From NCBI GenBank assembly GCA_012517635.1, contig JAAYUP010000410.1, positions 1 through 7,400 of the forward strand: a stretch of 7,400 bases of DNA, written 5' to 3'. Position numbers and translations under genes: made by a program. This DNA comes from Candidatus Atribacter alterifermentans. GTDB lineage: Bacteria; Atribacterota; Atribacteria; Atribacterales; Atribacteraceae. Of the stretch, positions 1 through 5,061 are shown one piece after another. The notes under the pieces are model-generated. The model ran no database searches, was not told where the DNA came from, and saw only the letters and a program-made list of their open reading frames with translations. The stretch's first letter is position 1. The number at the start of each line of letters is the position of its first letter.

Positions 1-7
1 AAAAAAG

Positions 8-52
8 GCGTCATCCTGAGCCCTCGCTTTTCGAGGGCGTGAGAATCTCATC
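8..52. repeat. Dispersed hairpin repeat at the left edge (GTCATCCTGAG...GAGAATCTCAT type)
   Basis: GCCCTCG (20-26) and CGAGGGC (32-38) form a perfect 7-base stem with a CTTTT loop. The flanks, CGTCATCCTGAG on the left and GTGAGAATCTCATC on the right, resemble the GTCATTCTGAGCGAAG...GAATCTC intergenic repeats that I recall from several uncultured or anaerobic bacterial lineages. It lies in noncoding DNA and may continue past the window edge. Family membership is from memory, not a search. Confidence 0.5.
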
Positions 53-83
53 TTTTAATTCTTTTTATTCTTTATTCTTTTCT

Positions 84-172
84 CCCCCTCGCCCCATCTC
101 CCCCTCACCCCCTCGGCGTCTTTCGCCAATATTCCCTCGCCCCTTCGTGGGAGAGGGTGAGGGTGAGGGGGA
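84..172. repeat. C-rich/G-rich inverted repeat element (REP/MITE-like)
   Basis: A 12-base perfect inverted repeat (99-110 with 161-172; arm TCCCCCTCACCC) encloses two smaller hairpins: GGCG/CGCC at 115-118 and 124-127, and CCCTCgCCC/GGGaGAGGG at 134-142 and 149-157. The whole could fold as a three-way junction in single-stranded DNA or RNA. Read on the minus strand it would encode PHPHPLPRRGEG, the low-complexity peptide typical of dispersed CCCTCACCCT...CTCCC repeats in many bacterial genomes. This points to a multicopy noncoding repeat. Its true ends and copy number cannot be seen here. Confidence 0.7.
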
Positions 173-190
173 CTATTTTCATCTTTAACT

Positions 191-209
191 GGTGCCACCA
201 AAGTGGCAT
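191..209. repeat. Small stem-loop in the 3' intergenic region
   Basis: TGCCAC (193-198) and GTGGCA (203-208) form a perfect 6-base stem with a CAAA loop, extendable by one G-T pair. No T-run follows on either strand, so it is not a standard terminator by itself. It may be part of the neighbouring repeat element. Confidence 0.4.
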
Positions 210-283
210 GAAAGTCACTTCTGTATCTATAACCAAAAAGACTAAGGAATATTTTAACAGAGATTAAATAATCCAAACCTGAT

Positions 284-316
284 AAAAAAAATTGAAGAGG
301 AAAATTATTACTTCAA
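284..316 (-). terminator. Weak intrinsic terminator overlapping the EnvC-like stop codon
   Basis: On the minus strand TTGAAG (316-311, the last two sense codons) can pair with CTTCAA (297-292) around a 13-base loop, and is followed at once by eight T (291-284). The stem is perfect but has only two G-C pairs, so efficiency may be low. It is the only stem plus T-run found after the gene. Confidence 0.45.
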
Positions 317-1504
317 CCATTTGAGAGGATTATCTTCCTGGGCATTCGCTCCCACCCGCACTTCAAAATGGACAGCTGGGACATTGGTCAAGCCGGTTTC
401 TCCAACCAACCCAATTGTCTGTCCTCCCTTCACCATATCTCCCGGATTGACTTGAATTGAATCAAGATAAGCATACATGGTTACCACATCTTGACCATGG
501 TCGATTAATATCGTTTTTCCATAACCTCGTATACTTCGAGCTAATAAGACAACTCCGTCTTGAGCAGCATAAACGTCATCGCCCCGACTGGCAGCAATAT
601 CAATACCAGGATTAAATACTTGAATTTGATAAACCGGATCTTTTGACATACCAAAGTTCTTAATAACTTTTCCACCACTCACCGGCCAAAAGAAACGCCC
701 CATCTTAACCGGTGGAAGATTCTTAGTCGAAGCAGAAGTGCTTTCTCGACTTTTTTTAAGTTCCTTTTGAAGTTGGGAAATAAGATTGGTGACATTTTTC
801 TGAGCAGCAACTAATTCTGCAAGAGTTCTTTGGAACTTCTTTTTATCAACTAATAACTGGTTTAAAAGTGTTTTACGAGTTTCTTCAAGCTTTTTTACAT
901 TTTTTTCCTCAAGAACTAACTTCTCCTTTAATACTGCCTCCAACCTAATTTTCTGTTCAGTTTCTTTGAGCTTATTTTGCAGATTTTGCCTTTTATTGAG
1001 ATATTTTGAAATATTACTCATCTCATGCTCGCTATATTTCTGAAAAAGATACCATTGTTCTTCAACCTCTGAAGGATCACTGCTTCCTAAAAAAACACTC
1101 CAAAAATCAAAATTTACATTATTCTTATAAGCTCGAACCATAGCTTGTGATATTTTAGCTTTACTGGAGGAGATATCTTGACTCAGACTTTCAATGTCGC
1201 TACGAAGATGTGCCCGATCTTTTTCCAGCTGCAAAATCCGATTTCTTGAAGTAGTAATGTCTTTCTCCAATTTTTCGATCTTATTTTCTATGTTTTGTAT
1301 TTCGGCAGCAATGTTTTTTTGGGTCTTTTCTAATTTTTTTAACTCCTGATCCAGTTTAGCTTGTTCTGATTTCATTTTTTCCAGTTCTTTTAATTGAGCA
1401 TTGATCTCAGATTCAATGTCGTTGCCCAAACTATTTGGTATATTCAAAAAAAGAAAATGAATCAGAATTATGCTTACGATTATGAGAACAGAGAGTTTTC
1501 TCAT
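308..1504 (-). CDS. envC: EnvC-like murein hydrolase activator: coiled coil plus degenerate LytM (M23) domain
   Basis: The 398-residue protein has a hydrophobic N-terminal signal or anchor (about 5-27). Long charged coiled coils follow (about 30-125 and 150-255), interrupted near 124-150 by RAYKNNVNFDFWSVFLGSSD, which resembles the hinge in EnvC/PcsB-type proteins. A linker and a C-terminal LytM domain (about 270-398, starting FFWPVSGGKVIKNFG) complete it. Compared with active M23 enzymes, HxGxD reads NPGID (N298; D302 kept), the YxHL histidine is Y346, and HLHF reads AVHF (A377; H379 kept). Three of these key positions are lost, so metal binding and catalysis are unlikely. This is the pattern of EnvC, which FtsEX recruits to activate periplasmic amidases at the septum. 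Position directly after ftsX with an ATGA overlap supports that role. A strong AAGGAGGT lies 6 bases before the ATG. The symbol is by analogy; CwlO/PcsB-type partners are the alternatives. Confidence 0.88.
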   Translation of the reverse strand: MRKLSVLIIVSIILIHFLFLNIPNSLGNDIESEINAQLKELEKMKSEQAKLDQELKKLEKTQKNIAAEIQNIENKIEKLEKDITTSRNRILQLEKDRAHLRSDIESLSQDISSSKAKISQAMVRAYKNNVNFDFWSVFLGSSDPSEVEEQWYLFQKYSEHEMSNISKYLNKRQNLQNKLKETEQKIRLEAVLKEKLVLEEKNVKKLEETRKTLLNQLLVDKKKFQRTLAELVAAQKNVTNLISQLQKELKKSRESTSASTKNLPPVKMGRFFWPVSGGKVIKNFGMSKDPVYQIQVFNPGIDIAASRGDDVYAAQDGVVLLARSIRGYGKTILIDHGQDVVTMYAYLDSIQVNPGDMVKGGQTIGLVGETGLTNVPAVHFEVRVGANAQEDNPLKWLK

Positions 1505-2373
1505 CGTAGCACCTCCTTGAGCACGGAATTACAAGCGATAAGACTCCCTAAAATACCAATTACCCCGCCCATAAAGGTATCAACTACTAAGAGGGGAGCT
1601 ATGATATCAATTAAATTTATCCAAGGAAAAAAAGGAAATGCTACATGAAGAAAATCAAGGAGAAAATGAAAAACCAGTGCGCTCAGCAAAAACGCTGAAA
1701 TACCAGCAAATAAACCTTCAAAAAAACCCTCAGCAACGATTGGACGACGTATAAAAGTCTCTGTTGCTCCAATTAAATGAAAAACTCGTATTTCCTCTAT
1801 TCTGGATTGAATAGAAATCCTGATTAAATTGATAATTACAATTAAGGAAAAAATAAAAACTAAAAATAGAACAATACTCCCGACACTTAAGAGCATGTGA
1901 TAAAACTTTACAAAAACATCAACATTTTTCCCGCCATAAATAACATCATCAAATAATCCGGTATTCTTTACTTGATTCGCCAATTCCGGAATCGATTCTA
2001 CTCGTCTTGGAGTAATTTCCACCGAAAGGGGAAAGGGATTTTCATCAACAGGAAAATCTTCTGGTGTTAGTTCAAAGTATTCAAGAAATTTCTTTTGGGC
2101 ATCTTCTTTCGAAAGTAAAACTATTGAGCTAACCTCGGGAAGGTTCTTTAACTTCTGGACTGTTTCTTGTGCTTTTTCGTCGGTGACCTCAGATTGAAAA
2201 TAGGCTTTAATGGTAAAACTCTGTCCTGAAAACTTCCCCATTTTTTCCATTTCTAAATATCCAAAGATAAAAATATTTACAATCAACTGAGTAAAGAATA
2301 TGCTAAGAAAACCAATCAAAACCAGTGATGGTCGTCTTCGTAAATTATGAAATGCATCGCGCACAAAACCCAA
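1501..2373 (-). CDS. ftsX: Cell division ABC transporter permease-like protein FtsX
   Basis: FtsX is the membrane partner of FtsE; its large outer loop recruits and allosterically activates a peptidoglycan hydrolase or hydrolase activator. The 290-residue protein has the classic layout: short cytoplasmic N-terminus (FHNLRRRP, 8-15), TM1 about 17-38, an extracytoplasmic domain about 40-163 containing the family's NPFPLSVEI (112-120), TM2 about 164-186, the conserved cytoplasmic helix RIEEIRVFHLIGAT (191-204) with FIRRPIVAEG (207-216), TM3 about 217-240 and TM4 about 257-282. The start codon is TTG: an in-frame TAG lies 8 codons upstream with no ATG or GTG between, AGAAGGGG sits 10 bases before the TTG, and the following GTG (codon 4) would be too far from that site. 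The stop overlaps the next start by 4 bases (ATGA), consistent with coupled synthesis of its partner. Confidence 0.93.
   Translation of the reverse strand: MGFVRDAFHNLRRRPSLVLIGFLSIFFTQLIVNIFIFGYLEMEKMGKFSGQSFTIKAYFQSEVTDEKAQETVQKLKNLPEVSSIVLLSKEDAQKKFLEYFELTPEDFPVDENPFPLSVEITPRRVESIPELANQVKNTGLFDDVIYGGKNVDVFVKFYHMLLSVGSIVLFLVFIFSLIVIINLIRISIQSRIEEIRVFHLIGATETFIRRPIVAEGFFEGLFAGISAFLLSALVFHFLLDFLHVAFPFFPWINLIDIIAPLLVVDTFMGGVIGILGSLIACNSVLKEVLR
1511..1518 (-). promoter_or_regulatory. Strong ribosome binding site inside the end of ftsX
   Basis: AAGGAGGT lies within the last codons of ftsX, 6 bases before the ATG of the EnvC-like gene. It is the best Shine-Dalgarno in the window and suggests high, coupled expression of the hydrolase activator. 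Confidence 0.8.
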
Positions 2374-2383
2374 CGTTTTCCAA

Positions 2384-2391
2384 CCCCTTCT
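2384..2391 (-). promoter_or_regulatory. Ribosome binding site deciding the ftsX TTG start
   Basis: AGAAGGGG on the minus strand lies 10 bases upstream of the TTG at 2373-2371. It is the only purine-rich site in the 33-base ftsE-ftsX gap and supports TTG over the later in-frame GTG at 2364. Confidence 0.5.
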
Positions 2392-2406
2392 GACCTATTG
2401 TTGGCA

Positions 2407-3105
2407 TTAAAACCCGGTTTCAACTCTTGCCCGACAGTAACGATCAGCAACCAAGTGTCCCTGGTCGAGTTGGAGTATGCGACCAGAGAAACTTTTTAAC
2501 AACCGGTCATTATGTGTGGCAACAATAACACTCGCTTTTTCTTCCCGACAGTACAAATAGAGGGTTTCTACCATTTCATAAGCAGAATATTGATCAAGAT
2601 TTCCAGTCGGTTCATCGGCCAAAACCAGTTGAGGTTGATGGATTAAAGCCCTCCCCAAGCATAATTTTTGCCTTTCTCCCCCTGATAACCATTCGACTAA
2701 ATGATGCTTGCGGTTTTCCATCTCTAACATTGCTAAAATTTGGGCACTGAGCTTTGAAATAACATTCTTTTTTATGCCCATGATTTGTAAAGGAAAAATG
2801 AGATTTTCATAAACCGTCCGGGAAGGAATGAGTTTTAAATCTTGAAAAATAATGCCTAAATTTCTACGAAGAAAAGGAAGATAGCCATCGTCTAAATGAC
2901 TGATACGGATATCATCAAACCAAATATTACCCGAGGTTGGAAGCTCTTCTCGGTTGATGAGTTTCATTAAAGTTGTTTTCCCAGCACCAGTAGGACCAAC
3001 CAAAAAAACAAATTCACCTTCTTCAATTGAGAACGAAACATTTTGAAGGGCCTTCACTCCACTGGGATATATTTTATACACCTTGTCAAAACCAATAAAT
3101 GCCAT
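2407..3105 (-). CDS. ftsE: Cell division ABC transporter ATP-binding protein FtsE
   Basis: FtsE is the cytoplasmic ATPase that drives conformational change in FtsX to switch on septal peptidoglycan hydrolysis. The 232-residue length is typical. All ABC motifs are intact: Walker A GPTGAGKT (37-44), Q-loop IFQDLKLIP (86-94, Q88), signature LSGGERQK (140-147), Walker B LVLADE (160-165) with catalytic E165, D-loop NLD (169-171) and H-loop H198. The segment RTVYENLIFPLQIMG (96-110) is characteristic of FtsE and separates it from LolD- or MacB-type ATPases, as does the ftsX partner directly downstream. The signature reads ERQK where many FtsE have EQQR. Start ATG lies after an AT-rich leader with only a weak GAGAG-like ribosome site. 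The ftsX start follows the stop after 33 bases. Confidence 0.93.
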   Translation of the reverse strand: MAFIGFDKVYKIYPSGVKALQNVSFSIEEGEFVFLVGPTGAGKTTLMKLINREELPTSGNIWFDDIRISHLDDGYLPFLRRNLGIIFQDLKLIPSRTVYENLIFPLQIMGIKKNVISKLSAQILAMLEMENRKHHLVEWLSGGERQKLCLGRALIHQPQLVLADEPTGNLDQYSAYEMVETLYLYCREEKASVIVATHNDRLLKSFSGRILQLDQGHLVADRYCRARVETGF

Positions 3106-3146
3106 TTTTTAGAGTTCTCTCTACTATTCTTTAATCCTTTTCTTCA

Positions 3147-3158
3147 AATGAGCTCATT
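3147..3158. promoter_or_regulatory. 12-base perfect palindrome in the ftsE leader
   Basis: AATGAGCTCATT reads the same on both strands and lies 42 bases upstream of the ftsE start, just after the predicted transcription start. It could be an operator for a dimeric regulator. It is too short on its own to be a convincing RNA hairpin because there is no loop. No run of T follows, so it is not a terminator of tagA. Confidence 0.3.
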
Positions 3159-3168
3159 CCTTACACCT

Positions 3169-3196
3169 TTTGGTCATTATACCATTTACTATTATA
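3169..3196 (-). promoter_or_regulatory. Putative promoter(s) for ftsE-ftsX-envC
   Basis: Two exact TATAAT hexamers lie on the minus strand in the gap before ftsE. The one at 3181-3176 is preceded by TGG, giving an extended -10 (TGnTATAAT) that can work without a good -35. The other, at 3196-3191, has only a weak TTAAAA at 3220-3215 (18-base spacer) as a -35. With the extended -10, the transcript would start near 3169 and have a leader of about 64 bases before ftsE. AT-rich sequence gives TATAAT by chance fairly often, but two copies in a 106-base gap at the only wide junction in the cluster support a promoter. Confidence 0.5.
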
Positions 3197-3211
3197 CGGT
3201 GATGAATGTGA

Positions 3212-3955
3212 TTATTTTAATTCCAATCTCTCTTTTAAAACCAACCATCCAAATCTAAAAAAAGCTGGAATCACTCTTTTCAAACGGCGCGGTTCAGAAA
3301 CGATTCGATAAAGCCACTCTAATTTCATTTTCCGAAATAAAAATGGAGCCCTTTTTTTATCTCCACAGAGTACATCAAAACTCCCACCTATACCAATCAT
3401 AATCGAGGTTTGAAGGAGATTTCGATTTTTATGAATCCACACTTCCTGTTGGGGAGAACCTAAACCCACCAGCAGTATATCTGGCTTCGAACGATTAATA
3501 TCTTCTATAATTGGTAAAGAATCTTGAAAATACCCGTGATGAAAACCCGAAATGAGAGTCTTAGGCGCATGAATTTTAAGGTTTTTCACTAATTTGGTTA
3601 CAAACTCTGGAGAACTACCCAAAAAATAAAAAGACCAACTCTTCTCTTGTCCCACCCTGAGAAGCTCTTCAACCAATTCAACCCCTGGTGTACGGTGTTG
3701 GATTGCTTTTCCTAATATTCGGGCTGCCAATAATATCCCATTCCCATCAACAATCCTTAATTCAGCACTATGTAAAGCCTGATGAAACTCCTCATCAGTT
3801 GCTTGCCGTGCAACCATTTCAGGGTTGAGGGTAACGATATGAGCTTTTTGACCGGATTGAATTGATTCAGTAATATAGGAAATGAGATCTGATACTGCGC
3901 AGTCAGCAATTAAAATACCCAAAAATGAATGTTCTGATAACAATCCTCCCTGCAT
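3212..3955 (-). CDS. tagA: WecG/TagA/CpsF family N-acetylmannosaminyltransferase
   Basis: Enzymes of this family (GT26) add UDP-ManNAc to GlcNAc-diphospho-undecaprenol, committing the lipid to wall teichoic acid or another secondary polymer, on the cytoplasmic membrane face. The 247-residue protein carries the family signatures in order: TLNPEMV (42-48), VDGNGI (69-74), RTPGVEL (88-94), FYFLGSS (109-115), GLGSPQQE (164-171), GGSFD (190-194), KRAP (201-204), EWLYRI (213-218) and SEPRRLKR (220-227). T42 and D70 are 28 residues apart, matching the Thr/Asp pair I recall from the studied TagA active site. The common GxPKQE has Q for K here. The basic C-terminal tail fits the membrane-docking appendage. 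The gene lies 18 bases after csaB; AAAGGA is the only, rather distant, upstream ribosome site, while an unexplained GGGAGGA lies just inside the start. WecG-like or CpsF-like substrate variants remain possible. Confidence 0.88.
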   Translation of the reverse strand: MQGGLLSEHSFLGILIADCAVSDLISYITESIQSGQKAHIVTLNPEMVARQATDEEFHQALHSAELRIVDGNGILLAARILGKAIQHRTPGVELVEELLRVGQEKSWSFYFLGSSPEFVTKLVKNLKIHAPKTLISGFHHGYFQDSLPIIEDINRSKPDILLVGLGSPQQEVWIHKNRNLLQTSIMIGIGGSFDVLCGDKKRAPFLFRKMKLEWLYRIVSEPRRLKRVIPAFFRFGWLVLKERLELK

Positions 3956-3973
3956 GGAGTATTTATTTTCCTT

Positions 3974-5050
3974 TCAATGAACATGATTCTTTTGATCAAA
4001 GAATTCCCGCAACCATATCCGGCTTTGATCATCCAGTTGTTTTAACTGTTTCTTAATTTCATTGTTTTTTCTAAATAAATTTTCGCGTTGTTCAAACAGT
4101 CTAAAAAAGGCATCCTGCGAGAGGTCTTGCCAAGCTACCAAATTTTTCTTTTCCCACCAATCGGCAAAGGACTCAATCTTCGGATCAATATTCAAAGCAA
4201 ACCAAGGAACATCCATCATGGTTGACAAAATAGCCGGGTGAAGTCTCATCGTGAAAACAGCAGTGAGTTGATGGAAATAAGGTGGTATTTCTTCAATTGA
4301 TTGGAAATACTTCCATTGACAACCAATCTGATTGGCAATACGTGAAGCAATTTTATAATCATAATCATAGTGAAAAGCAACAATTTCAATCCTTTCCTGG
4401 ATTCTGTCTTGAAGGTAATTTAAAGAATCAACTAATTTCCCCTCATAAGGGAGGCTGCAATTTCGGACAAAAAAACTAACTATTGGTTTGTCCTGAGTAA
4501 TAGGTAAAGTATTGGAATAATTCGAAACCACTGGATCGATTCCAATTTTTATCCTGTTGCTATAACCACTCAATTTTGTCGCTAATTCAGCACTTTCTTG
4601 ATCGCGAGCTATAAACAATTTTATTCTTTTAAGAATAAAAGACACCAGCTTTCGGCTTAAGGCTTTATGGAACGGACCTAATCCACAACGATAAAAAATA
4701 AGTGGGCGATGAAAAATCAGTGCCCACCAAAGTAAAAAGGAATAGTATATTAAAGATCGAAAACTCGTTGAATCTTGTAGAAGACTTCCTCCTCCTATGA
4801 CAACAAAATCGCTTTTGGTAATTTCTTTTAAAACTGTAATTATTTTTTTTCGAATAATTACCGATAGAATAGAGAAGGGTCGAGGGAAAAATCTATTATC
4901 TCGAGTTAACACCGAATAAAGAAAAGAATAGGGAATATCTTTAGAGATAATTTCCAAGTCACTGATTATTGATTGAAGAGAAAGCTCGTCTCCCCAATTC
5001 CCAAAACCATAATAACCGAGTAAAAATATTTTTTTTTGAGTATCTTTCAT
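3974..5050 (-). CDS. csaB: Polysaccharide pyruvyl transferase, CsaB type
   Basis: CsaB transfers pyruvate from phosphoenolpyruvate to a sugar of the secondary cell-wall polymer, forming the ketal recognised by SLH domains of surface proteins. The 358-residue length fits the family. Visible motifs in order are GYYGFGNWGDE (12-22), the glycine-rich GGGSLLQDSTS (86-96), YRCGLGPF (120-127), ARDQES (148-153), a second-domain strand PIVSFFVRN (189-197), TMRLHPAI (267-274) and the late DPKIESFADWW (289-299). This order is that of the two-lobed pyruvyltransferase family (PS_pyruv_trans). There is no signal peptide, so it should act on the cytoplasmic face, before export. It begins 11 bases after the DUF5693-like stop. 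No Shine-Dalgarno is visible before the ATG, so reinitiation from the upstream gene is likely. The acceptor sugar cannot be read from sequence; the neighbouring TagA-type enzyme suggests ManNAc. Confidence 0.88.
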   Translation of the reverse strand: MKDTQKKIFLLGYYGFGNWGDELSLQSIISDLEIISKDIPYSFLYSVLTRDNRFFPRPFSILSVIIRKKIITVLKEITKSDFVVIGGGSLLQDSTSFRSLIYYSFLLWWALIFHRPLIFYRCGLGPFHKALSRKLVSFILKRIKLFIARDQESAELATKLSGYSNRIKIGIDPVVSNYSNTLPITQDKPIVSFFVRNCSLPYEGKLVDSLNYLQDRIQERIEIVAFHYDYDYKIASRIANQIGCQWKYFQSIEEIPPYFHQLTAVFTMRLHPAILSTMMDVPWFALNIDPKIESFADWWEKKNLVAWQDLSQDAFFRLFEQRENLFRKNNEIKKQLKQLDDQSRIWLREFFDQKNHVH

Positions 5051-5061
5051 GTTAAAGCGGT

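Larger units (their letters stand above)
1..307. other. Intergenic region without a credible gene
   Basis: This stretch holds the two repeat elements, the small stem-loop and the terminator tail, plus a pyrimidine-rich tract around 51-112. The open frame through it on the minus strand has a low-complexity product created by the repeat and lacks a recognisable domain. Nothing else coding or RNA-like was found. Confidence 0.7.

Noticed and set aside
191..209. Stem-loop as the main operon terminator
   Set aside because: No T-run follows the stem on the minus strand, and it lies about 100 bases past the stop codon; the stem at 292-316 with eight T fits better.
55..276. Minus-strand 73-codon open frame in the intergenic region
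   Set aside because: Its middle is the repeat-derived PHPHPLPRRGEG peptide, the rest is low complexity, and no domain is visible. It is a by-product of the inverted-repeat element.
308..1504. Annotation as an active M23 endopeptidase
   Set aside because: Three of the key positions are replaced (N298, Y346, A377), so an activator role is better supported than hydrolysis.
1394..1648. Plus-strand open frame across the ftsX/EnvC-like junction
   Set aside because: It lies antisense to two well-supported genes and has no recognisable domain.
2407..3105. LolD/MacB-type lipoprotein or macrolide exporter ATPase
   Set aside because: The RTVYENLIFPL segment and the adjacent four-segment FtsX identify FtsE; no MacB-like large permease is present.
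3043..3258. Plus-strand hydrophobic open frame over the ftsE leader
   Set aside because: Its hydrophobicity comes from AT-rich antisense sequence; it overlaps the ends of ftsE and tagA and the putative promoter, with no family match recognised.
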